The notes under the pieces: generated by a model | The model's database searches: none | The model's input: the letters and a program-made list of their open reading frames with translations, nothing else | Told to the model about the DNA's origin: nothing | Assembly: GCA_963801475.1 (NCBI GenBank) | Contig: CAWDEX010000001.1 | Coordinates: 2,542,001-2,606,000 of the forward strand | Source: DAOMFB01 sp963801475 | Lineage (GTDB): Bacteria; Acidobacteriota; Thermoanaerobaculia; UBA5066 | DNA: 64,000 bases | Direction: 5' to 3' | Shown here: positions 28,946 to 37,104 of the stretch, piece after piece | How the letters are laid out: each line of letters begins with the position of its first letter | How positions within the stretch are numbered: position 1 is the first letter of the stretch | Program-made: the position numbers and the translations under genes

Positions 28946-29563
28946 ATGAAGGTGAAGACGATGAACGAGACGAGCCAGCCCCCGACCCCGACGTCAACGG
29001 CCCCTTCGACCTCGTGGCCGGCCCCGCCGCCCGCCGCGGCGCCTCCGGCCCCGCCGGTCGCCTATCCGCCTTTTCCGGCCACCGCCCCCTCGCCCCAGGC
29101 GAAGAACCCCGCCGCGGCGGGGCTTCTGTCGGTCATCCCCGGCCTCGGACACGTCTATCTCGGGCTGTACCAGCGCGCCGTCATCTTCTTCGCGGTCTGG
29201 GTGGTCGTGATGACGGTGGCCCCGCACGGTCCTGGGCCGGCCGGTCTGATGATCCCGTTCTGGTGGTTCTTCGTCCTGATTGACGCCGTCCGCCAGGCCA
29301 AGGCGATCAACGCGACGGGGGCTCCCGAGTCGAACCTCCTGCCCAACGAGAAGCCGATGAACTTCAGCGGCAGCCTCACCTTCGGGATCTTCCTCGTCCT
29401 CGTTGGGGTGTTCTTCCTCCTCGACCGCTACTTCCGGATCGACCTCTCGTTCCTCTTCGACTTCTGGCCGGTCCTGCTGATCGCGTTCGGCGCGTGGCAG
29501 ATCTTCGCCTACTGGAAGTCGAAACAGCCGGCGGAGCCGAAGGAGCCGAAGCTCGAGGGCTGA
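28946..29563 (+). CDS. multispanning membrane protein with proline-rich N-terminus (DUF5668/LiaF-like)
   Basis: 205 residues from ATG 28946 (ATG 28961 possible). An unstructured Pro/Ala-rich first 55 residues is followed by membrane segments with AAAGLLSVIPGLGHVYLG and a C-terminal pair resembling the LiaF/DUF5668 transmembrane domain (LVGVFFLLDRYFRID ... FWPVLLIAFGAWQIF). Such proteins relate to envelope stress in Firmicutes, which would suit the sigma/anti-sigma pair just upstream, but this is inference. A strong terminator follows. Confidence 0.65.
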   Translation: MKVKTMNETSQPPTPTSTAPSTSWPAPPPAAAPPAPPVAYPPFPATAPSPQAKNPAAAGLLSVIPGLGHVYLGLYQRAVIFFAVWVVVMTVAPHGPGPAGLMIPFWWFFVLIDAVRQAKAINATGAPESNLLPNEKPMNFSGSLTFGIFLVLVGVFFLLDRYFRIDLSFLFDFWPVLLIAFGAWQIFAYWKSKQPAEPKEPKLEG

Positions 29564-29593
29564 CCGGAACGGAAATCGACGGGTCCGCTCCGA

Positions 29594-29620
29594 GGGCCGG
29601 GTCGCGAGACCCGGCCCTTT
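29594..29620 (+). terminator. intrinsic terminator
   Basis: GGGCCGGGTC-GCGA-GACCCGGCCC is a 10-bp perfect stem with a four-base loop (29594-29617), followed by TTTCCTTTCC on the plus strand. It ends the sigma/anti-sigma/membrane protein transcript, 30 bases after the last stop, and separates it from the convergent TPT-repeat gene. Confidence 0.85.
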
Positions 29621-29627
29621 CCTTTCC

Positions 29628-31692
29628 TCAGGCGCCTCGGCGGAGGACCCAGACACCCGCTCCGACGAGGAGGGCCGTCAGGAGCGCGAGCGCCCGCGGA
29701 TCGAGCGCCGGGATGTCGGCCGGCGAGCCGCCGTTCCCGACGATCACGACGACCTGGGAGGTCGCCCCGACCCCCGGCCCGTTCGAGGCCGTCGCGGTCG
29801 CGAGATTCGTGAGAGTCGTCGAGACCGGCGGCGCCTGGGCCGAGATCGTCACGGTGGCGGTCGCGCCAGGCGCGAGCGTCCCGAGCAGCGCCGTCACGAG
29901 CCCCGCCGAGTCGCTGCAGCTCCCTTGTGACGCGCTGCAGGATACGAACGCCAGCCCCGGAGGAAGCTGATCGGAGACGGTGACGTCGAGGGCCGTCACC
30001 GTGCCGGTGTTTCCAACGACGATCGTGAACGCGACGATGCCGCCCGGGGGCACCGGGTTCGGCACTGCGGTCTTCTGGACGGCGAGCGTGACGGCGCCTC
30101 CCGGAGGCGTCGGGGTCGGCGTGGACGTCGGTGTAAACGTCGGCGTCGGAGCCGGCGGAGTCCCCGTCGGTGTCTGAGTCGGCGTCTGCGTCTGGGTCGG
30201 CGTCCCCGTCGGCGTCTGAGTCGGCGTCGGTGTCCACGTAGGAGTCCACGTCGGCGTCACTGTGGGCGTCAGCGTCGGAGTCGGCGTCGGAGTCGGCGTA
30301 TTCGTCGGCGTGAACGTCGGCGTCGGGGGCGGCGGCGTCCCGCGGCGTACTCGTCGGCGTCGCCGTCGATGTGCTCGTCGGAGTGGGCGTCACGGTCGGC
30401 GTGACTGTCGGTGTGTTCGTGGGAGTCGACGTCACCGTCGACGTCGGGGTCGGCGTCCACGTCGGGGTCAAAGTCGGCGTCAGCGTCGGCGTGTTCGTCG
30501 GCGTGAACGTCGGCGGCGGGGGGGTCAAGGTCGGCGTTTGAGTCGGTGTGGGCGTGGCCGTCGGCGTCCATGTCGGCGTCTGAGTCGGCGTCTGGGTCGG
30601 TGTCGGGGTCGGGGTCGGCGTGTCCGTCGGCGTCTGAGTCGGTGTGGGCGTGGCCGTCGGCGTCCACGTCGGCGTCCCCGTCGGCGTCTGCGTCGGCGTT
30701 GGGGTGGCCGTCGGCGTAAGCGTAGGCGTGTTCGTTGGAGTGAACGTCGGCGTCGGAGGCGGCGGCGTAAAGGTCGGCGTACTGGTCGGGGTCCCCGTCG
30801 GCGTGAGCGTCGGAGTGTTCGTCGGGGTCGCCGTCGGTGGAGGGAAGGTGCAGGGTGGCGCAGAGCCGGTCGGACGGATCGTGACGGCGCTCTCCGCCCA
30901 GAAGGCTCCGTTAGAGAGCGTCCAGGACATCGTCACGCTCGGCGTCGTCCCCGACCTGACGCTCCCGCCGCCGAATGCGTTCTGCGAGTTCGCCCCCCCC
31001 GTCGTGCCGGCGTTCCAGAGCGGCGTCTGTCCCGGCCCGGCCGTCAGGCCCCCGGCGTCTCCCCGCGCCGCCACGTTGTCGAAGAGATACTGTCCTTCCG
31101 TCGTCGGGCAGGCCACCGACGCCAGCGTCGTGTTCCCCTGCGCGCTCGCCGCCGAGTAGAAGCAGACGGGGGAAGTCTGATCGACCCCGGCGAAGGAGGC
31201 GGATCCCCCGACCGCGCGGACGGCCGAGCCGAAGGTCACCGTGATCGTGGCGGTGCCGGAGCTCGGGTTCACGAGGCGGAAGATCTCCGACTTCATCATG
31301 TTGTTTCCGTCCACGGCGCTTCCGGCGGACGTGAGCGCTTGAGCCCCGAAGGTGACGCTCGAAACCGTCGTGCCGCCGCCGCGGATGGAGAGACCCACGA
31401 GAAGAAGCCGGTTGCTCCCGGAGCCGACCGTGTGACTCCACGAGAGGGTGGTCTGATCGCCCGACGTCACGATCGTGCCGCTGGCGTCATAGGAGACCTG
31501 GGCGGTCGAAAGCGACGCCGGGAGAAGGGAGCCGAAAACGAGAAGAAAGACCCCGAGGCTCGGAGGTCCCACCCAGCCCGGCGCGCCGTCCACGCCACCT
31601 GATTCGCTTCTAGACACCAATCGACGTGATTCTAGGGCCTCCACGGCGAATTTCGATCCTCCGGCATCGACCCGAGACCTGAAGCGCAACAT
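29628..31692 (-). pseudogene. secreted Thr-Pro-repeat protein with DUF11 and C-terminal sorting-like tail, frameshifted
   Basis: Read from ATG 31692: a signal segment near residues 45-64, a beta-rich domain of about 200 residues, then a long TPT/TPTP linker. Around 30,340 the frame breaks at a GGG run; shifting one base restores TPPPPTPTFTPT and continues to a DUF11 domain (PNPVPPGGIVAFTIVVGNTG, LAPGATATVTI) and a C-terminus IPALDPRALALLTALLVGAG followed by Arg residues, a hydrophobic/basic tail like IPTL-CTERM sorting signals. Reads as one surface protein of about 690 residues. The indel may be a sequencing error. Confidence 0.7.
30100..30840 (-). repeat. low-complexity coding repeat (Thr-Pro linker)
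   Basis: About 740 bases made of imperfect GTCGGCGT-type units on the plus strand, coding for TPT, TPTQTPT, TPTNTPT and TPTWTPT on the minus strand. It joins the N-terminal and DUF11 parts of the secreted protein. Such G/C hexamer repeats can change length by slippage; the internal frameshift at about 30,340 lies inside it. Confidence 0.8.
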
Positions 31693-31768
31693 GGGCCACC
31701 GCGACGCCCCAAGCCATGGCTGCGGCGAAACAGGCCGGCGTGGCCGCCGCGAAACGAGCGCTACGCGC

Positions 31769-32341
31769 TCAGTTCTCGAACGACGTGACCAGCACGACCG
31801 TCTTCTTCGTGATCCGGCCGTCGCGGGGATCGACGAGATGGTCCTCGATCGCGATCGAGAGCCGCTCGGCCTCCCGGGTCCAGCGGGCCGACCGCCCCTG
31901 CTTCCCCGCCGCCTCGCGCACCCGCTCGGGGCCCGCCTTGATGGCCCCGGCGCGGATCGCCTCGTCGAGATCGGCCGCGAGGTCGCGCACGCCGAAGACG
32001 AACTCGGCGCGGGGGACGGTCTTCTCGTAGAACGCGGCCACTTCGTCGAGGGGCCGCGCCGTCGTCATGACGGCGATCCTCATCGAGACGAGCTTCCCCC
32101 GGATCTCCGCCTTCTCCTTCTTCGAGAGCTTCCGGTTCGCGTCGAGCTGAGCGAGCGCCTGCTGGCGCTCGACGTCGGCCTGCTGCAACCGGAGTCGCGT
32201 CAGTTCCGTGTCGACGGCTCCTTCCGGGGGGAGCGGAACGCCGGGAATCGGCGACGGGACGACGGCATAGGACGAAGCCGCGGGCGTGGGCGACGGCGCG
32301 GCCGCCGCGAGGAGTAGAGCGACGAGGGGGAGGAAGGTCAC
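31769..32341 (-). CDS. secreted hypothetical protein
   Basis: 190 residues with a signal peptide (MTFLPLVALLLAAAAPSPTPA). After a Pro-rich stretch there is a helical segment (ELTRLRLQQADVERQQALAQ) and a C-terminal half with FVFGVRDLAADLDEAIRAG and DPRDGRITKKTVVLVTSFEN. No family recognised. It lies 22 bases downstream of the rhomboid-like gene on the same strand, so the two may be co-transcribed. Confidence 0.65.
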   Translation of the reverse strand: MTFLPLVALLLAAAAPSPTPAASSYAVVPSPIPGVPLPPEGAVDTELTRLRLQQADVERQQALAQLDANRKLSKKEKAEIRGKLVSMRIAVMTTARPLDEVAAFYEKTVPRAEFVFGVRDLAADLDEAIRAGAIKAGPERVREAAGKQGRSARWTREAERLSIAIEDHLVDPRDGRITKKTVVLVTSFEN

Positions 32342-32363
32342 CCTCCGATTCTAAGGGGACCGG

Positions 32364-33284
32364 TCAGCCTTGCGGCTTCACGACGATTTCCGCCGGCTTT
32401 CCCCGGACGTAGCGGAGGGAGCACTCGGCGAATCCCTCGCACTTCAGGCAGATCCCGTCCTTGTCCCCCTTGAAGTCGACCGGCTTGCAGATGTTGACGC
32501 CGGGGACCACGAGCTTCTGGAGCTCTCCCTCGAACTCCCGCAGCTTCGGCGCGGGGTCGCCGCCCGCCCGGGCCGCGAGCCGCAGCTCCTCGACGCGAGG
32601 GAAGAGGTCCCGGTTCCGCCGCTCGAGCACGGCGTCCTCGCGGATGGCGCCGGCCGACTTGAGCGCGACGACCGCCTCGCGCCGGACCTTCTTCGCCTTC
32701 TGCACGCCGCGGTGCCGGATCCAGAAGAAGAGGAACCCCGCCGAGGCGCCGACGAGGTTCGCGAAACCCGCGCCGGCCCGACCGGCGAGCAGCGCGCCGA
32801 CGAACGTCCAGACGAGCAGCGCCGCCCCGAGCCAGGCCATCCACTTCACCTTCACGGGGACGACGAAGAAGACCAGGAACCGGGTCTCGGGAAACAGGTA
32901 CGCGTAGGCGAAGAGCATCGAGACGCCCGTGATCTGCCAGCCGCTCGTCAGGAGCCCGCCCGTCGCCCAGGCCGCGAGCGAGCCTCCCAGCGTCGCCACG
33001 AGCCAGAAGACCGAGAACTCGGGCGTCCCCCACTCCGCTTCGAGCGCCATGCCGAGGATGTACAGCATCATCGTCCCGAAGAAGAGGCCCAGCGCTCCGG
33101 AGTTCAGGAACTGGTAGGTCACGAAGGTCCAGGGCATGGCGAGCGCTGTCCCGGGCTGGAAGGCGAAGAGCCGGTAGGTCCGCTCCGGGTCCATCTGGAT
33201 CAGGAAGAAGAAGACGAAATTCAGCCCGCAGAGCGGCAGCGTCAGGCCGAGACGCGGGGCGAAGAGGTCGCGCCCGTCGCTCAC
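32364..33284 (-). CDS. rhomboid-like membrane protein, catalytic His replaced
   Basis: 306 residues from GTG 33284, overlapping the mutL stop (GTGA). Six membrane segments align with the rhomboid core (PWTFVTYQFLNSGALGLFFG, then EAEWGTPEFSVFWLVATLGG). Ser122 in TGVSMLF fits the nucleophile position, but the TM6 position that normally has His (AHLGG) reads FANLVGASAG with Asn176, and the TM2 HxxxxHLxxN pattern is lost. A cytoplasmic-type tail carries Cys266, 279, 282 and 288. Probably a rhomboid pseudoprotease; placement by eye. Confidence 0.75.
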   Translation of the reverse strand: MSDGRDLFAPRLGLTLPLCGLNFVFFFLIQMDPERTYRLFAFQPGTALAMPWTFVTYQFLNSGALGLFFGTMMLYILGMALEAEWGTPEFSVFWLVATLGGSLAAWATGGLLTSGWQITGVSMLFAYAYLFPETRFLVFFVVPVKVKWMAWLGAALLVWTFVGALLAGRAGAGFANLVGASAGFLFFWIRHRGVQKAKKVRREAVVALKSAGAIREDAVLERRNRDLFPRVEELRLAARAGGDPAPKLREFEGELQKLVVPGVNICKPVDFKGDKDGICLKCEGFAECSLRYVRGKPAEIVVKPQG

Positions 33285-35050
33285 GTTCGCCTCCCGAAGC
33301 GCTTCTCCAGCTCGAGGTGGTCGAAGGTCAGGAGAATCGGCCGCCCGTGCGGACAGGTCCACGGGTCGCGGCACCGGGCGAGGTCCGTAAGAAGCGTCGT
33401 CGCCTCGGCCGGCGCGAGCGGCGTATTCACCGTCACGGCGCCCCGGCACGCCAGCGAAGCCGCCAGCGCCTCGCGCCGCCTCGCGGCCCCCGGGTCGCCC
33501 CCCTCGGGAATTCCGGCGACACGGGCGAGGAAGTCGCGGAGGAAGGGAACGACGGCGCCTGACGGCGTGTCGGCCGGCGCCGCCGAGACGACGAAGCTCC
33601 GCCCCGACCGCTCCGAGACGACGAAGCCCGCCGCAACGAGAAGGTCGTCGGTGCGGGAAAGAAGGAGCGCCTCCTCCGCCGTCGCCTCGAACGCCACCGG
33701 GAGAAGGAGACTCTGCGACACGGTGGAAGCGGCCTCGAGCCGCGGGAGGATCCGCTCGTACCGGACCCGCTCGTGCGCCACGTGCTGGTCGATCAGGACG
33801 AGCCCTCGCTCCCCTTCCGCCACGAGGAAGGAGCTGCGGTACTGGCCGAGGAGGCGGAGCGTTCCAACCGGGGAGGCCGTGACCGCCGCCGGCGGATAGG
33901 TCGAGCGCGCCACGTCGGCGGCCGCGAGCGGCGCCAGCGCCCCGCCCCACGCCTCGAGGGTCTCGGCCATCGGGGCGATGGAGCGCCCGAACGGCTCGGC
34001 GCGTCGGAGCGCCCACGACGCCGGCGCCCTCAGCGCCTCGCCCTCCACGCCCGTAGCCCCCTTCGCCCCGCCGAGTGCGACGAGGAGGCCCCGATGCACG
34101 AGGGAGTGGACGGCGCTCGGGTCGCGGAACCGGACCTCCAGCTTCTGCGGGTGGACGTTGACGTCGCACGCGTCGGGCGGGCAGGCGACGAATAGCGCGA
34201 AGGCCGGGTGCCGGCCCTCGCGGATCGCCTCGCGCGCCGCCAGCTGCGCCGCGTGCGAGGCCGTGGCGTCCTTCACGGCCCGGCCGTTCACGAAGAGCCA
34301 TTGCTGCGTCCTCGACGGATAGCTCTTCTCCGGCGGCGTGACGGCGCCCGAGAGCGTCATCCCCCGGTGGACGAACGAGACGGGGGCGAGCGTCCCCTCG
34401 AACGCGCCCCCGAGCACGTCACGGAACCGGGTCAAGGCTTCCGGAGCGGGCGGCAGGTCGAGGAGAAGCCTCTCCCCCGCGCGAAGGACGAACGAGACGT
34501 CGGGACGCGCGAGAGAGAGCGCCGTGAACGTCCGGACGATCGCGCGCAGCTCGGCGTCGACGCTCTTCAGGAACTTCCGGCGGGCCGGGACGTTCGCGAA
34601 GAGGTTCTCGACGACGACGCGCGTCCCTTTCGTCTGCCGGACCGGGCGGACGGCCGGCGGCGCGCTCCCGTCGGCGACGACCTCCGTGCCCAGCCCGGAC
34701 CCGTCGGGCGACGTGGCGAGGGCGAGGCGCGAGACCGACGCGATGGAGGGGAGCGCCTCGCCCCGGAAGCCGAGCGTTCCGATCCGGGAGAGGTCGTCGG
34801 CCACGGAGATCTTCGAGGTGGCGTGCCGCTCCAGCGCAAGGCGCGCGTCCTCCGGTCCCATCCCCGAGCCGTCGTCGGCCACCTCGATCCGGGCGACGCC
34901 TCCCCCCTCGACGTCCACCGTGATCCGCGCCGCGCCGGCGTCGAGCGCGTTCTCGACCAGTTCCTTCACGACCGACGCGGGGCGCTCCACCACCTCGCCT
35001 GCGGCGATCTGGTTCACGAGGGCATCGGGCAGGACGCGGACCGTCGACAC
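33281..35050 (-). CDS. mutL: DNA mismatch repair protein MutL
   Basis: 589 residues from GTG 35050. The GHKL ATPase part has IAAGEVVERPASVVKELVEN, DDGSGM, RHATSKI and GFRGEALPSIASV, then NGRAV and NVHPQKLEVRF. The C-terminal dimerisation domain contains DQHVAHERVRYE and CPHGRPIL, the endonuclease motifs of MutL proteins in bacteria that lack MutH. It therefore should nick the nascent strand itself. Normal length. Overlaps the rhomboid-like gene start. Confidence 0.97.
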   Translation of the reverse strand: MSTVRVLPDALVNQIAAGEVVERPASVVKELVENALDAGAARITVDVEGGGVARIEVADDGSGMGPEDARLALERHATSKISVADDLSRIGTLGFRGEALPSIASVSRLALATSPDGSGLGTEVVADGSAPPAVRPVRQTKGTRVVVENLFANVPARRKFLKSVDAELRAIVRTFTALSLARPDVSFVLRAGERLLLDLPPAPEALTRFRDVLGGAFEGTLAPVSFVHRGMTLSGAVTPPEKSYPSRTQQWLFVNGRAVKDATASHAAQLAAREAIREGRHPAFALFVACPPDACDVNVHPQKLEVRFRDPSAVHSLVHRGLLVALGGAKGATGVEGEALRAPASWALRRAEPFGRSIAPMAETLEAWGGALAPLAAADVARSTYPPAAVTASPVGTLRLLGQYRSSFLVAEGERGLVLIDQHVAHERVRYERILPRLEAASTVSQSLLLPVAFEATAEEALLLSRTDDLLVAAGFVVSERSGRSFVVSAAPADTPSGAVVPFLRDFLARVAGIPEGGDPGAARRREALAASLACRGAVTVNTPLAPAEATTLLTDLARCRDPWTCPHGRPILLTFDHLELEKRFGRRT

Positions 35051-35075
35051 GGCGGGCGATGTTACCCGTGGAAGG

Positions 35076-35110
35076 AAAAAAGAACCGGGAAGGCGCGACG
35101 CCCTCCCGGT
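35076..35110 (-). terminator. intrinsic terminator of the 46.3-35.1 kb operon
   Basis: A 12-base stem (35084-35095 with 35099-35110, one mismatch, loop CGA) is followed on the minus strand by TTCTTTTTTCC, a clear T-run. It sits 30 bases after the stop of the small exported protein and upstream of mutL. Confidence 0.85.
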
Positions 35111-35139
35111 CCGGGTCGCCGGACGCCCGGGGGATGAGT

Positions 35140-35655
35140 TCAGCCCTTGGGCCCGTAAGGGCAGTTCGGGTTCGGGCCCGTGCCGTCCTGAAGCCCGTGC
35201 GGGCCATGGCCGTGCATGCCGCGGCCTCCCTGCGGGCCGGCAAAGAGAGGAGAGCCGTCGGCGGCCCGGAGCTTGAGGACGTCGCCGGACCGGACGTTCT
35301 GGATCTCGGCCACGACGTTCCCCTGCGGGCACGACGTGCAGGCCCATAGGGTGAGATGGAGGCGGTCGCCCGCCGCCGGGGCGAACTTCTGCGCGGCGAG
35401 GTAGCGGTACGACCCGAGAACGAACGACTGCTCCGTCCCACCGACGTTAAGGACGAGGGTCGGCATCCCCTGCCCGGGGGCCGCCGTATACGAGACGACG
35501 TCGCCCGTGACGTTGGTGACCTTGGTCGGGTCCACGAGCGGCCCGGTGCCGTCCATCTTTCCCTTCCCGGCGCTGGATCCCTGCTGCGCGGCGAGCGTGC
35601 CCGCCAGAACCAGCGTGGAGAGGAAGAGGGTGAGGATCGTGAGGGTCTTCTTCAT
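35140..35655 (-). CDS. small exported protein with Cys pair and His-rich tail, sigma-54 target
   Basis: 171 residues from ATG 35655 behind AAGGAGG; signal peptide to about residue 23. The mature part has a short beta-rich core, a CTSC pair (Cys106, Cys109) and a Gly/His tail with MHGHGPHG (His148, 150, 153) and Cys165; DGTGP occurs twice. No family recognised. Cys/His content suggests metal binding. A sigma-54-like promoter with upstream palindromes separates it from the NtrC-type regulator gene, so it is probably the direct target, as ZraP is of ZraR. It is not homologous to ZraP as far as I can see. Confidence 0.75.
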   Translation of the reverse strand: MKKTLTILTLFLSTLVLAGTLAAQQGSSAGKGKMDGTGPLVDPTKVTNVTGDVVSYTAAPGQGMPTLVLNVGGTEQSFVLGSYRYLAAQKFAPAAGDRLHLTLWACTSCPQGNVVAEIQNVRSGDVLKLRAADGSPLFAGPQGGRGMHGHGPHGLQDGTGPNPNCPYGPKG

Positions 35656-35681
35656 GAGAGCCTCCTTCATGCTCCTCCCCT

Positions 35682-35699
35682 TCGCACGGTTCGGGCCAG
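35682..35699 (-). promoter_or_regulatory. sigma-54-type promoter
   Basis: Minus strand CTGGCCCGAACCGTGCGA matches the -24/-12 consensus (TGGCAC-N5-TTGC) with the invariant GG and GC ten bases apart (35697-35696 and 35685-35684). It predicts a start near 35672 and a 17-base leader to ATG 35655. The upstream NtrC-type gene has the GAFTGA loop needed to activate sigma-54. Confidence 0.75.
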
Positions 35700-35775
35700 C
35701 TGCCGCCCTCTCGCGCAAACGACTCCGGCGACAGGGCTTTTCGAAAAAATGGCGCGCTCGCGGACCCGGGCTCCG

Positions 35776-35816
35776 CTGCAGGAGTTGCAGCCTCCACGCA
35801 GCCGTTGCAGGCAACG
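35776..35816. promoter_or_regulatory. tandem palindromic enhancer sites for the NtrC-type regulator
   Basis: Two inverted repeats: CTGCA-N5-TGCAG (35776-35790) and CGTTGC-AG-GCAACG (35803-35816). They lie about 85 and 112 bases upstream of the -24 element, a usual distance for enhancer sites. The second abuts the stop codon of the regulator. Both contain TTGCAG or its complement, so they may bind the same protein. Confidence 0.6.
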
Positions 35817-37103
35817 TCAGTTCAGGCCCCAGCGGCGAAGGCGGTAGTAGAGCGTCCGGACCGAGATGCCGAGGAGCCGCGCCGCCTCTTCGCGGTTTCC
35901 TCCGCACCGGCGGAGGGCCTCGAGGAGCGCTTCGCGGCCCCGGGTCTCCTCGTCGAGCGAAGGAGCGGAGGCTCCCGCCGCAGACGGGGCGAGCCGCAGG
36001 TCCTCGGGGCGGATCGGCTGACCGGCCCGGATCACGACGGCGCTCTCGAGGACGTTCCGGAGCTCGCGGACGTTGCCCGGCCACGGATGCCCCTCGAGCG
36101 CCGCGAGGGCCGCGGCCGTCAGTTCGGGCGGCGACACGCGGTGCCGGACGGCGAGCCGCGCGACGAAGTGGCGGGCGAGGCGTTCCACGTCTCCCGTCCG
36201 CTCGCGGAGCGGCGGCAGGATGACCGGCACGACCGCGAGCCGGAAGTAAAGGTCCCGTCGGAAAGCACCCGACTCGGCCTCCCGCACGAGGTCCCGGTTC
36301 GTCGCCGCGACGATCCGGACGTCCACCGGGAGGTCGCGCTCGCTTCCGACGCGGCGGACGATCCTCTCCTCGAGCGCCCGGAGGAGCTTGGACTGGAGCG
36401 CCGCCGGCAGCTCGCCCACCTCGTCGAGGAAGAGGGTGCCGCCCGACGCCTCCTCGAACCGACCCGCGCGCGCCCGGTCGGCTCCCGTGAAGGCTCCCTT
36501 CTCGTGCCCGAACAGCTCGCTGTCGGCCAGGGTCTCGGGAAAGGCCGCTGCGTTGACGGCCACGAACGGGCCGGCGGCGCGCCTCGAGCGGGTATGCACG
36601 CGTCGGGCGATCACCTCCTTCCCCGTTCCCGACTCTCCGAGGACGAGGACCGGAACGTCCGCCGCGGCCACCCGGTCGACGAGCTCCAGCAGCTCCTTCA
36701 TCCGGGCGTCCCCCGTCACCAGCTCCACCTCGCCCGCCTCCGGGGCCAAAAGGCGCCCCGCGAGCGCGAGGAGTGCCCGAGGCGACTCGAGCGGCTTCGT
36801 CAGGTAGTCCGCCGCGCCGAGCCGCACGGCCTCCACGGCGTCGGGGATCGTTCCGAAGGCCGTCAGAAGGACGAACGGAGGGAGGGCCGGAACCTCGGCG
36901 CGGCCTTTCCGCAGGAGCGCGAGACCGTCCAGCTTCGGCATCCGCTGGTCGGCGAGAACGAGGTGGAACGCCTCCCGGCGGAGGAACAGGAGCGCCTCCT
37001 CGCCGTCGCGCGCCTCGGTGACGGCGTGGCCCTCCCCCTCGAGGATGTCCCGGAGGAGCGCGCGGAAGGACGGATCGTCGTCGGCGACGAGGACCCTCGC
37101 CAT
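35817..37103 (-). CDS. sigma-54-dependent response regulator, NtrC/ZraR type
   Basis: 428 residues. Receiver domain 1-115 with phospho-acceptor Asp52 (VLADQRMP); AAA+ domain with Walker A GESGTGKE, the sigma-54 contact loop GAFTGA, Walker B LFLDEVGEL and arginine-finger region; C-terminal Fis-type HTH (GNREEAARLLGISVRTLYYRL). Activates sigma-54 promoters when phosphorylated. One base after the histidine kinase stop, so they are a pair; a sigma-54 promoter lies right downstream of it. Confidence 0.95.
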   Translation of the reverse strand: MARVLVADDDPSFRALLRDILEGEGHAVTEARDGEEALLFLRREAFHLVLADQRMPKLDGLALLRKGRAEVPALPPFVLLTAFGTIPDAVEAVRLGAADYLTKPLESPRALLALAGRLLAPEAGEVELVTGDARMKELLELVDRVAAADVPVLVLGESGTGKEVIARRVHTRSRRAAGPFVAVNAAAFPETLADSELFGHEKGAFTGADRARAGRFEEASGGTLFLDEVGELPAALQSKLLRALEERIVRRVGSERDLPVDVRIVAATNRDLVREAESGAFRRDLYFRLAVVPVILPPLRERTGDVERLARHFVARLAVRHRVSPPELTAAALAALEGHPWPGNVRELRNVLESAVVIRAGQPIRPEDLRLAPSAAGASAPSLDEETRGREALLEALRRCGGNREEAARLLGISVRTLYYRLRRWGLN

Positions 37104-37104
37104 C

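Noticed and set aside
30100..30840. CRISPR array or minisatellite in the GTCGGCGT repeats
   Set aside because: The units are short, imperfect and codon-periodic, encode a Thr-Pro linker continuous with flanking domains, and no spacers exist.
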